Positions 7,386 through 14,544 of a stretch of DNA of 15,615 bases are shown here, piece by piece. The notes beneath the pieces were generated by a model. The model did no database searches and was not told the DNA's origin. It was given only the letters and a program-made list of their open reading frames with translations. The position numbers and the translations under genes are program-made. The number at the start of each line of letters is the position of its first letter. Position 1 is the stretch's first letter. This DNA comes from JAEHDI01 sp035455185. Its GTDB lineage: Bacteria; Acidobacteriota; Terriglobia; Bryobacterales; Bryobacteraceae. The stretch covers positions 1 through 15,615 of the forward strand of contig DATIFQ010000397.1 in assembly GCA_035455185.1 (NCBI GenBank), read 5' to 3'.

Positions 7386-7472
7386 TGGTGCGGACGAGAG
7401 GACTTGAACCTCCACGGGGTTTCCCCCACTAGCACCTCAAGCTAGCGCGTCTGCCAATTCCGCCACGTCCGC
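7386..7472 (-). tRNA. leuU: tRNA-Leu, anticodon GAG
   Basis: The minus strand folds into a class II tRNA. The acceptor arm GCGGACG (7466-7472) pairs with CGTCCGC (7390-7396), followed by discriminator A at 7389 and an encoded CCA at 7386-7388. The D arm contains GGCGGAATTGGCAGACGC. The anticodon stem CTAGC/GCTAG holds the loop TTGAGGT, giving GAG, which reads CUC and CUU. A variable arm (GTGGGGGAAACCCCGT) follows, typical of leucine tRNA, and the T arm carries GGTTCAAGTCC. The gene lies 47 bp downstream of secG on the same strand, the order of secG-leuU in E. coli, and is probably cotranscribed with it. Confidence 0.96.
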
Positions 7473-7485
7473 GTGTGGCAACGGA

Positions 7486-7501
7486 GGGCGTTTTCACGCC
7501 C
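7486..7501 (-). other. stable GNRA-capped hairpin between secG and tRNA-Leu
   Basis: On the minus strand GGGCGT-GAAA-ACGCCC forms a perfect 6-bp stem with a GAAA tetraloop, in the 47 bp between the secG stop and the tRNA 5' end. The following bases are TCCGTTGCC, without a T-run, so it is unlikely to be an efficient terminator. It may be a processing or stability element for the joint transcript. Confidence 0.45.
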
Positions 7502-7519
7502 AGCCGCTCAACTACTGTA

Positions 7520-7954
7520 CTACTTCTGTGGCGCCGGTTTCGCGGGGGCAGGCTTCGCCGGAGCTGTCTGCGTTGGCCGCGGCAACTGTATCGGGATACC
7601 CTGCGATTTCCCACCCTGCGGAATCGTCCCCACGCCGCCCTGAGGCGCCGGAATGGACGGCGTTGACGGCGTGGTCGTCTTGCCCGGAGTGTGCCCTTCG
7701 AGCACCGTGGACCCAACCCCGGCCGTCCGGGTAGCCAGGATCGCCAACGAGATCGACGTCACCATGAAGAGGACCGCCGCGGTGGTCGTCGCCTTCGAGA
7801 GCACCGTCGCCGAACCGCGCGGGCCGAACGCCGTCTGCGAACCCATGCCGCCGAATGCCCCGGCCAAATCTGCGGCCTTGCCGCTTTGCAGCAACACCAC
7901 AATGATCAGAAACAGACAGACGATAACGTGAATGATCGTGAGAAGGACTACCAT
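7520..7954 (-). CDS. secG: preprotein translocase subunit SecG
   Basis: SecG is the small non-essential subunit of the SecYEG channel and supports SecA-driven protein export across the inner membrane. The 144-residue protein has two membrane segments (about 4-22 and 52-72) joined by the family loop: LLQSGKAADLAGAFGG at 21-36, then GSQTAFGPRG. The C-terminal tail (about 85-144) is a Pro/Ala/Gly-rich, low-complexity extension that ends AKPAPAKPAPQK, longer than in the roughly 110-residue E. coli protein. Such tails are common in this family and vary freely. The ATG start has only a weak SD (AAGCAAGA), but a good promoter lies about 60 bp upstream. Downstream on the same strand is tRNA-Leu(GAG). 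Confidence 0.95.
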   Translation of the reverse strand: MVVLLTIIHVIVCLFLIIVVLLQSGKAADLAGAFGGMGSQTAFGPRGSATVLSKATTTAAVLFMVTSISLAILATRTAGVGSTVLEGHTPGKTTTPSTPSIPAPQGGVGTIPQGGKSQGIPIQLPRPTQTAPAKPAPAKPAPQK

Positions 7955-8018
7955 GTGTCTTGCTTTCTAACGAGCGGAGATCGGGGCTGGCGCCGGAACG
8001 ACCTGTACTCTCCTCTCT

Positions 8019-8047
8019 AGTATAGGAGACGGGCCGCCGTCAGGCAA
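8019..8047 (-). promoter_or_regulatory. sigma-70-type promoter of secG-tRNA-Leu
   Basis: Read on the minus strand, TTGCCT (8042-8047) is a -35 box (4 of 6 consensus bases) and TATACT (8019-8024) a -10 box (5 of 6), spaced by exactly 17 bp. Transcription would start near 8012, giving a leader of about 57 bases before the secG ATG at 7954. It lies in the 118-bp gap after the glutaryl-CoA dehydrogenase gene, so secG need not depend on read-through. Confidence 0.6.
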
Positions 8048-8072
8048 CGCACCTGCACCCGCCGTTCGCACC

Positions 8073-9242
8073 CTAGCGGTACGCCGGAATCCCCGTAACC
8101 TGTTCGCCGATCACCAGCGCATGGATGTGGTCTGTGCCCTCGTAGGTCTTCACTGTCTCCAGGTTGCACAGGTGGCGCATGATCGGATACTCGTCCGTGA
8201 TCCCGTTGGCTCCCAGAAGGTCGCGGCCCAGCCGGGCGCACTCGAGGGCGATCGCCGCGTTGTTGCGCTTCAGCATCGAGATGTGGGCCGGTTCGGCCTT
8301 CCCCCGGTCCTTCAGCCGGCCCACCTGAACCGCCAACAACTGCGCCTTGGTGATCTCGGTGATCATCCAGACCAGTTTCTCCTGAACAAGCTGGTGCGAG
8401 GCGATCGGCCGGTCGTCGAACTGCTTTCGAATCAGCGTGTAACGGCGTGCCGTCTCATAACAGTCCATCGCCGCGCCGATCACACCCCAGCCGATCCCAT
8501 GGCGCGCTTGGGTGAGGCACATCAGGGCTGTTTTCAAGCCCTTGGCTCCGGGCAGAACGTTCTCCGCCGGGATGCGGCAGTCCGAGAACGACAGGCTGGA
8601 GGTCACCGATGCCCGCATCGACCATTTCCCGTGAATGTCGGAGGTCGTGTACCCCGCCGTGCCTCTCTCCACCAGGAAGCCGCGGACGCCTTCCTCTGTG
8701 CGCGCCCAGACTACGGCCAGATCAGCCACCGAGCCGTTGGTGATCCAGCTCTTTTCCCCATTGAGCACCCAGGCGTCGCCATCGCGACGCGCCGTAGCCC
8801 GCATCCCGCCCGGATTCGAGCCGAAATCCGGCTCCGTAAGTCCAAAGCAGCCAAGGACTTCGCCGGACTGGAGGCGAGGCAGCCATTTCCGTTTCTGCTC
8901 CTCCGAACCGAACGCGTGGATGGGGTACATCACCAGCGCGCCCTGCACCGAGACGCAACTGCGCACCCCGGAGTCCCCGCGCTCGAGTTCTTGCATGATC
9001 AGCCCGTACTCGACATTGCTCATTCCCGGGCAGCCGTACCCTTCCAGGTTCGCTCCGAAGAAACCGAGCTTGGCCATCTCGGGGATCAGCTCCATAGGGA
9101 ACCGGCCCTCGCGGTAGCAATCGCGGATTACCGGAGTAATCCTGTCATCAACGAATTGGCGCGCCGTTTGGCGTACCAGAAGCTCGTCCCCGTTGAACAG
9201 AGAGTCGATATGAAGGTAGTCGACGCCGCGGAATGGCTCCAT
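8073..9242 (-). CDS. gcdH: glutaryl-CoA dehydrogenase (acyl-CoA dehydrogenase family)
   Basis: An FAD enzyme that oxidises and decarboxylates glutaryl-CoA to crotonyl-CoA in lysine, tryptophan and aromatic degradation, in the cytoplasm. At 389 residues it has the usual length. Similarity to known GcdH runs the whole length: SVQGALVMYPIHAFGSEEQ at 98-116, LGCFGLTEPDFGS at 130-142, WITNG at 166-170, VVWARTEEGVRGFLVERG at 177-194, LLGANGITDEY at 342-352 and TYEGT at 366-370. The catalytic base is E368. R94 and S98 in VRSCVSV match the residues that hold the glutarate carboxylate in human GCDH, which supports this substrate over plain acyl-CoAs. The usual HDIHAL after YEGT reads DHIHAL. The gene stands alone: no electron-transfer flavoprotein or other pathway gene is in the window. 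It diverges from the TPR gene across 70 bp, with no convincing promoter seen there. Confidence 0.92.
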   Translation of the reverse strand: MEPFRGVDYLHIDSLFNGDELLVRQTARQFVDDRITPVIRDCYREGRFPMELIPEMAKLGFFGANLEGYGCPGMSNVEYGLIMQELERGDSGVRSCVSVQGALVMYPIHAFGSEEQKRKWLPRLQSGEVLGCFGLTEPDFGSNPGGMRATARRDGDAWVLNGEKSWITNGSVADLAVVWARTEEGVRGFLVERGTAGYTTSDIHGKWSMRASVTSSLSFSDCRIPAENVLPGAKGLKTALMCLTQARHGIGWGVIGAAMDCYETARRYTLIRKQFDDRPIASHQLVQEKLVWMITEITKAQLLAVQVGRLKDRGKAEPAHISMLKRNNAAIALECARLGRDLLGANGITDEYPIMRHLCNLETVKTYEGTDHIHALVIGEQVTGIPAYR

Positions 9243-9312
9243 GACCCCATCTTACCGTGCGAATGTTCTCTTCCTTCCGCCACTAGTCTCATAGCCCCTT
9301 GAGGGTAAGAAG

Positions 9313-11175
9313 GTGTTACGACCGATCCTGCTATTGCCCCTGAGCGTGCTCGCACTTTGCGGCCAGATCCCGAAGGATCCCTCCGCCCGTCTGCTCGACG
9401 AAGCCTATAAGGCGCTTCGCGCAAAACACTATGACTCCGCCATCGAGTCCTTCCGGAAGGCGATCGACCTTGCGCCTGACCGTGCCGCCGTCCGCAAGGA
9501 CCTGGCATATACGTATTTGAAGATCGGCGAAACCGAAGCCGCTCGTGGCCAGTTCTCCGAAGCGATGCGGCTCGCGCCGGGGGATCACCACGCTGCGCTC
9601 GAATTTGCCTTTCTTTGTTATGAAACCGGCAAGACCGTCGAGGCTCGGCGCGTTTTCGACCGCGTCCGCATGCAAGGCGATCCCGCCTCACGCGAAACGG
9701 CAGGGAGGGCTTTCCAGAATGTCGACCGTTCGCTCGCCGAGGGAATCGAGCAGTGGACCCGGGCGCTCGCGCTCCATCCCGATGACTTCAGCGCTCATCA
9801 CGAACTGGCCAGACTCGCCGCGCAACGAGATGACTGGAAACTCGCCGCGGCACACTTCGAAAGGGCTTGGCAACTCAGGCCCGATCTGCGGTCGGTGCTC
9901 GTCGAATTGGGGCGGGCCCGAAGGGAGTTGGGCGAGGAGGAGCGCGCGATGGCCGCCCTGCTGGCCGCATCGCGCGGAGCCGAGCCGCGTGCGGCGGAGG
10001 ACGCCCGCTCTCTCATGCCGGCACGCTACCCGTATGTCGACGAGTTCCGGCAGGCGCTCAGCCTGGATCCCAAGAACGTGGAACTTCGCCGCGAACTTGC
10101 CTACCTGCTGCTCGAAATGGGCAAGGCGGAGGAGGCGAAGGCCGAGTTCGCGGCGCTCCCGGCGGCCGCTCCGGCTGAGCCTCCTGGCAAGGCCAGCATC
10201 GCGCCGAAGGAAATGGCGCGGCGCAGCTATGAGAAAGGCTACCTGCAAGATGCGCTCACATACTACTCGGCCGCGCAAGAAGCTGACCCGCTCGACTTCG
10301 GGGTGATGCTCCAGTTGGGATGGACCAATAACCTGCTGCGCAGGGACCGCGACGCGATCCGGTGGTTCGCTCTGGCGCGGAGAAGCCCCGAACCGGCAAT
10401 CGCGGCCGAAGCCGCCAAGGCCGAGCGTAACCTGAAGCCACGTCTGACGCGCTTTCGCACGAGCGCCTGGATCTTCCCGAGCTACTCCTCCCGATGGCGG
10501 GACGTGTTCACTTACGGGCAACTGAAGGCCGACTTCAAGCTCAGCGCACTGCCACTCCGGGCATACGCCTCCATTCGCTTTATCGGTGATACGCGGACGG
10601 CGATGGGCGACGCCCCGCCGCAATACCTCTCGGAAAGCTCGGTCATTCTCGGAGTGGGGCTCGCCACCGATTACTGGCACGGATTGATGCTCTGGGGCGA
10701 GGCGGGTAGCGCGATCAACTACCTTGGCAACCGCCGCGGCGCGCCGCGAATGGCACCGGATTACCGCGGCGGCCTGGCCTTCTATCGCGGCTTCGGACGG
10801 CTGATTGGCACCCCCGCGCGCGGCATGTTCTTCGAGACGAATGGCGACGGCGTCTTCGTCAGCCGCTTCCAAAACGACGTCGTGCTGTACTCGCAGAACC
10901 GCTTCGGGCTCACACTACCCGCCGCGAATTCCCTGGGCGGGCTCGAAGCCCAACTCTACTGGAACGGGAACGCCAGCACCGACCTGCGTCGACAGTACTG
11001 GGCCAATGTCGTCGAAACTGGACCCGGTCTCCGGTTCCGTTGGAAGGGCCTGTCGCCCTCGTGGCTGTTCTCGGTGAACTTCCTCCGTGGCGCCCACACA
11101 CGCAACGTCGGCAATCCGCGGAGCCCGAACTTCTTCGACCTGCGAGTCGGCATCTGGTATTCGGTCACGCGGTGA
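9313..11175 (+). CDS. exported TPR protein with a beta-rich C-terminal domain, possibly an outer-membrane porin
   Basis: A 620-residue protein starting at GTG with GAGGG upstream. Residues 1-17 (MLRPILLLPLSVLALCG) are a signal peptide. Residues 25-370 hold tetratricopeptide helices; clear units start near 27 (LLDEAYKALRAKHYDSAIES), 61, 158, 192, 255 and 300, each with the A-x3-G/Y-x-A/A-x3-P pattern. A low-complexity Ala/Pro linker lies at 281-294. From about 380 the style changes to short, aromatic and Gly-rich amphipathic strands (TSAWIFPSYSSRWRDVFTYG, 383-402) to the end (FFDLRVGIWYSVTR), as in an outer-membrane beta-barrel or the C-terminal domain of NfrA. It is followed after 7 bases by a secreted glycosidase-like gene. 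The layout resembles PgaA, PelB and BcsC exopolysaccharide exporters. TPR and export are well supported; barrel and substrate are inferred. Confidence 0.72.
   Translation: MLRPILLLPLSVLALCGQIPKDPSARLLDEAYKALRAKHYDSAIESFRKAIDLAPDRAAVRKDLAYTYLKIGETEAARGQFSEAMRLAPGDHHAALEFAFLCYETGKTVEARRVFDRVRMQGDPASRETAGRAFQNVDRSLAEGIEQWTRALALHPDDFSAHHELARLAAQRDDWKLAAAHFERAWQLRPDLRSVLVELGRARRELGEEERAMAALLAASRGAEPRAAEDARSLMPARYPYVDEFRQALSLDPKNVELRRELAYLLLEMGKAEEAKAEFAALPAAAPAEPPGKASIAPKEMARRSYEKGYLQDALTYYSAAQEADPLDFGVMLQLGWTNNLLRRDRDAIRWFALARRSPEPAIAAEAAKAERNLKPRLTRFRTSAWIFPSYSSRWRDVFTYGQLKADFKLSALPLRAYASIRFIGDTRTAMGDAPPQYLSESSVILGVGLATDYWHGLMLWGEAGSAINYLGNRRGAPRMAPDYRGGLAFYRGFGRLIGTPARGMFFETNGDGVFVSRFQNDVVLYSQNRFGLTLPAANSLGGLEAQLYWNGNASTDLRRQYWANVVETGPGLRFRWKGLSPSWLFSVNFLRGAHTRNVGNPRSPNFFDLRVGIWYSVTR
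11171..11175 (+). promoter_or_regulatory. Shine-Dalgarno of the glycosidase-like gene, inside the stop of the TPR gene
   Basis: GGTGA overlaps the TGA stop of the TPR gene and lies 7 bases before the ATG at 11183. The earlier ATG at 11177 has only one base of spacing. This favours 11183 as start and indicates translational coupling of the two genes. Confidence 0.55.
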
Positions 11176-11182
11176 AATGACG

Positions 11183-13195
11183 ATGATCCTCAGACGGGCA
11201 GCGCCGCACGCACTCTGCGTCCTTCTTCAGGCAATCTCATGCCTGGCCGCTTCATTCCATGTGGTTGGTAATGACCTTGGCGCCTGGCCACGTATCCTAG
11301 GATCGGTCGGTTTTCAGACAACATCCGGCGGAGAGGGTGGGATTCTGCTCGCTCGGGAAGGAAAGGCCGAAGCAGCCTCCGATTGGATGGAACGGGTCAA
11401 GCGTGGTGCGTACCTGATCCTGGAGGGCGACTCCCCTCTTGCGGGGGAGCTCGGATTCCGCCCTGGCCCTGGACGGGTCCACGTTTCGAGTGTCGAGGAC
11501 CTGCGCCGTCCCGGATTGTCGATCGTCTGGGAGTCAGCAGTGGATATCCCGATCTTCGAAATGCCCCAGGATGCTCGTGTGTTCGCTCGGGAACGCTGGC
11601 GGAAGGCGCCCCTGCTGGCCGGGTTCCGCCGCGGGCAAGGCGCCGTTCTTTGGCTCGCTGTCTCGCCCGGACAGCGCGGCTATGAACGGTTCCCCTATCT
11701 CGTTCAGGCGCTTGCGGACCTCGGCCTGGAGCCACCGTTCCGCTCTCGCGGCCTGTGGGCGTTCTTCGATTCCTCGTACCGTGCGCGTGCCGACCTCGAG
11801 TACCTCGCACGCCGGTGGCGAGCGGCCGGCATCTCCGCGCTCCAGGTCGCCGCCTGGCACTATTTCGAGCCCGACGAATCCCGCGACCACTACCTCCGGA
11901 CACTGGTCGAGAGTTGTCACCGGCAGGGCATCCTCGTCTACGCGTGGCTCGAATTGCCCCACGTGAGTGACCGGTTCTGGAACGATCACCCGGAGTGGCG
12001 CGAGCAGACCGCCCTGCTTCAGGACGCTCGTCTCGACTGGCGGAGGCTGATGAACCTGGCGAACCGGGACTGCTTCCGCGCCGCCGCAACGGGAGTGCGC
12101 CACCTGCTGGGGCGTTTCGATTGGGACGGCGTCAATCTTGCTGAACTGTACTTCGAGTCCCTTCAGGGCCACGCGACGCCCTCCCGTTTCACGCCGATGA
12201 ACGCCGATGTGCGGCGTGAGTTCCGTGACCGGGCCGGTTTTGACCCGCTCGAGCTGTTCAATCCCGCGTCTGCCCGCCATTACTCCCGTAACGAGTCCGA
12301 TCTCCGGGACTTCCTGGGCTACCGGGTCGATCTGGTGCGCCGCATTCAAACCGAATGGATCGGCGAAGTCGAGTCTATGCGCCAGTCCAAGCCGGATCTC
12401 GGTCTTGTGCTGACTCATGTCGACGACGGACTCGATCCAGGCATTCGAGACGCGATTGGCGCCGATACTGCGGCGTTGCTGCCGCTTCTCGCCCGTCACA
12501 GTCTTACGTTTCTCATCGAGGATCCGGCCACGGTCTGGAATTTCGGCCCGGACCGCTACCGGCAGATCGCTCTCAGGTACGCGAGGATTACGCCGCATAC
12601 CAGCAGGCTGGGGATGGACATAAACATCGTCGAACGCTACCAGGACGTCTATCCGACGAAACAGCAGACCGGGGGCGAACTCTTTCAACTCGTGAACACC
12701 GCCTCGCGTGTGTTTCCTCGAGTGGCGCTCTATTTTGAGAACTCCATCCTGGCGCCAGACATCCCGTGGCTCGCCTCGGCGGCAGCCACCGTTGATCGAT
12801 TCGAGTGCGCAGGCACGAGGGTAGCCGTCCAGTCGCCGCGCGGCGCCGGCGTTCCATGGAAGGGACCGGCGTTGGTGGATGGTCGCCCGTGGCCGGCCTA
12901 CGACGGCGAAACTGTATGGTTGCCCGCGGGCTCACATGCAATCGAGCCGGCGGAAGGGGAGCCCCATGCCCGCCTGCTCGATTTCAACGGCGATCTCGTG
13001 GCTGCCAGGTACCTGACTGATGGGCTGGAGTTCTCTTACCGCAGCGATGCCCCCGCATTCGCCTTCCTTGACCGGCGCCCCAGGGCGGTCGAGGTCGATG
13101 GCGAAGTTTGGAAAATCCGGGGAGTCGACTCGGAGGGACGGCACATGATCCGTCTCCCGCGCGGGCAGCACCTGGTTACGGTGAAAACAAGGTAG
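11183..13195 (+). CDS. exported glycoside-hydrolase-like TIM-barrel protein, function unknown
   Basis: A 670-residue protein (ATG at 11177 is the alternative start). Residues 1-23 form a signal peptide. Residues about 25-185 look like a class I glutamine-amidotransferase-like alpha/beta domain (GAYLILEGD at 75-83, GQGAVLWLAVSPGQRG at 151-166), as often found beside sugar-hydrolase barrels. Residues about 190-530 read as a (beta/alpha)8 barrel: WAFFDSSYR at 192-200, ALQVAAWHYFEPD at 219-231, ILVYAWLELPHVS at 250-262, FDWDGVNLAELYFES at 312-326, LVLTHVDDGLD at 408-418, LTFLIEDPATVW at 441-452, and MDINIVERYQDVYP at 478-491. Possible catalytic acids at strand ends are E321, E325, D414, D415 and E446. 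A beta-rich C-terminal domain closes the protein. I do not recognise a named family. The coupled upstream TPR/beta-rich gene suggests joint work on an exopolysaccharide. Confidence 0.7.
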   Translation: MILRRAAPHALCVLLQAISCLAASFHVVGNDLGAWPRILGSVGFQTTSGGEGGILLAREGKAEAASDWMERVKRGAYLILEGDSPLAGELGFRPGPGRVHVSSVEDLRRPGLSIVWESAVDIPIFEMPQDARVFARERWRKAPLLAGFRRGQGAVLWLAVSPGQRGYERFPYLVQALADLGLEPPFRSRGLWAFFDSSYRARADLEYLARRWRAAGISALQVAAWHYFEPDESRDHYLRTLVESCHRQGILVYAWLELPHVSDRFWNDHPEWREQTALLQDARLDWRRLMNLANRDCFRAAATGVRHLLGRFDWDGVNLAELYFESLQGHATPSRFTPMNADVRREFRDRAGFDPLELFNPASARHYSRNESDLRDFLGYRVDLVRRIQTEWIGEVESMRQSKPDLGLVLTHVDDGLDPGIRDAIGADTAALLPLLARHSLTFLIEDPATVWNFGPDRYRQIALRYARITPHTSRLGMDINIVERYQDVYPTKQQTGGELFQLVNTASRVFPRVALYFENSILAPDIPWLASAAATVDRFECAGTRVAVQSPRGAGVPWKGPALVDGRPWPAYDGETVWLPAGSHAIEPAEGEPHARLLDFNGDLVAARYLTDGLEFSYRSDAPAFAFLDRRPRAVEVDGEVWKIRGVDSEGRHMIRLPRGQHLVTVKTR

Positions 13196-13205
13196 CAAAG
13201 CTACC
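13191..13205. other. palindrome containing the stop codons of two convergent genes
   Basis: GGTAGC-AAA-GCTACC is a perfect 6-bp inverted repeat with a 3-base loop. The TAG stop of the glycosidase-like gene (13193-13195) lies in the left arm and the TAG stop of the HlyD-type gene (CTA at 13201-13203) in the right arm. No T-run follows on either strand, so it is at best a weak two-way terminator. Confidence 0.5.
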
Positions 13206-14544
13206 GCTGTGCAACGACGGTAGCCGGGGGACCCAGTGCTACGACCTCGCCTGCCTTCATGCCGGACAAAACCGCGACGTGAGTGAAGCTCCGGAGGCCC
13301 AACTGGACCTCTCGTTTATCGAAGCGGTCCCCGTCTTTAACAAAGATGGCACTCTTACCACCCTCGGTATGCACTGCCTCGAGTGGTGCGATCAGCGTAT
13401 TCTCCTGGTGGCCAACCGTAACCGTCGCGGCCGCGGACAGGTCCGGGATTAGCCGGGGATCGGCACCCTCAATCGTGACGCGGACCGGTACCCGGCGAAT
13501 ATAGTAGTTTTCCCGCCACCCGCGCACACTCATCGCACCGATGCTGAACACTCGGCCCGGAAACGCGACGCCAGGAAATGCATCGAGTGTGACGGAGGCT
13601 CGCTGGCCGACCCGGAGATCATTGCTTTCCGTCTGGTTGGCGTCCGCCTCAACCTGCATGCTGGAGACATCCACGATCTTCATGAACGTCTGCCCGGGGT
13701 AAACCTGATCACCGAGCTGAATCTGCGACATCTCTCCGGCCCGAAAGAACGTTGACATGACCGCCAGCCCGTCAATTGGCGCGATGAACGTGAGCCTCTT
13801 CAAGTCGATAAGGTGGCGCTGCCGATGCATTTCATGGCGGCGCCGGGTTATTTCCAGTATTCGCAATTCGGCACGGTGTACGGCGCGCGTCTTTTCCAAG
13901 TCCTGCTGCAACTGCTTGTACCGCGCTTCCGACTCCTCGACGAAGAGCCGCAGTAGTTCTTGATCAACTACCGTGCGCACTGCGGAGGCCGAATTGTCCA
14001 ACCTCGCCTGGTCGAGCTCAGCCTTGGCAACCCGAACGTTCTGCTGGAGGTTCTCCCAATCGATCGCTTGCTCTGCCCGGCGCTTTCTGATGTCCGTCTC
14101 GGCCTGGATGACAATCGAATTAACGTCGTCGATGTGGTCCCGAGCGGCTTGCGTATCGAGCTGGGCCACCAACTGGCCTTTCTTAACGAAGCTCCCGGAC
14201 TTCGCCAGTTCGACCAGGATAAGTTCCCGCCCCGAGTCCGGCCCGCGCATGAGCGGAACCGTGATGGAGGCGAAGTTCCGGGCGGCGGTCTGCCCGGAGA
14301 GGCGGACTACCCGTTCGACCGCGCCCCTGGCAACCGTTGCAGTCCGGATTGCGGCGGCCGTTGACGCCGTTTGTTGCGGTCTGGAGAGCTGCCAGTACAT
14401 CGCCACGGCAATACTCACGAGCACAGCCAGAATGAACCAAAGGCTCCACGGTTTGGGGGCCTTCGGCGGCGCAGGAGAGGGCTTCGGGCCTTCCTGGACG
14501 GGCGTTCCGGCTGGCGAGGGAGAGGGATTGCCGATAGCAGACAT
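13201..14544 (-). CDS. HlyD/RND-type periplasmic adaptor (membrane fusion protein)
   Basis: A 447-residue membrane fusion protein that would link an inner-membrane transporter to an outer-membrane channel. Order: a Pro-rich cytoplasmic tail (1-31), one membrane helix (33-52, WSLWFILAVLVSIAVAMYW), the first beta-barrel and lipoyl half (about 65-132, with SGSFVKKGQLVAQLD at 116-130), a long coiled-coil hairpin (about 133-250, rich in Arg, Glu and Gln), the second lipoyl half (LTFIAPIDGLAV at 251-262), a beta-barrel domain (about 295-380) and a membrane-proximal domain (about 385-440, LIAPLEAVHTEGGKSAIFV). This is the usual adaptor layout. No ABC, RND or MFS partner and no TolC gene lies beside it: the downstream neighbour is convergent, and upstream is intergenic. 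The start has little SD (ACTAGAG). Its cargo is unknown; the lack of an uncleaved lipobox favours a membrane-anchored type. Confidence 0.88.
   Translation of the reverse strand: MSAIGNPSPSPAGTPVQEGPKPSPAPPKAPKPWSLWFILAVLVSIAVAMYWQLSRPQQTASTAAAIRTATVARGAVERVVRLSGQTAARNFASITVPLMRGPDSGRELILVELAKSGSFVKKGQLVAQLDTQAARDHIDDVNSIVIQAETDIRKRRAEQAIDWENLQQNVRVAKAELDQARLDNSASAVRTVVDQELLRLFVEESEARYKQLQQDLEKTRAVHRAELRILEITRRRHEMHRQRHLIDLKRLTFIAPIDGLAVMSTFFRAGEMSQIQLGDQVYPGQTFMKIVDVSSMQVEADANQTESNDLRVGQRASVTLDAFPGVAFPGRVFSIGAMSVRGWRENYYIRRVPVRVTIEGADPRLIPDLSAAATVTVGHQENTLIAPLEAVHTEGGKSAIFVKDGDRFDKREVQLGLRSFTHVAVLSGMKAGEVVALGPPATVVAQR

Noticed and set aside
8121..9302. 393-codon open frame on the plus strand over glutaryl-CoA dehydrogenase
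   Set aside because: The minus-strand protein matches its family over its full length; the plus-strand translation has no family features.
9243..9312. Divergent promoters between gcdH and the TPR gene
   Set aside because: No pair of -35/-10 boxes with sensible spacing could be read on either strand.
9688..10872. 394-codon open frame on the minus strand inside the TPR gene
   Set aside because: It lies wholly antisense to a gene with signal peptide and TPR pattern, and its translation is Arg-, Val- and Gly-rich with no recognisable domain. Long antisense frames are expected in high-GC DNA.
11087..11182. Longer N-terminus for the glycosidase-like protein starting at 11087
   Set aside because: It would overlap the end of the TPR gene by about 90 bases and add an Arg/Ser-rich stretch before an obvious signal peptide. 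The SD at 11171-11175 supports the later start.
11534..12688. 384-codon open frame on the minus strand inside the glycosidase-like gene
   Set aside because: It is antisense to a coherent secreted protein and its translation shows no domain or plausible start region.
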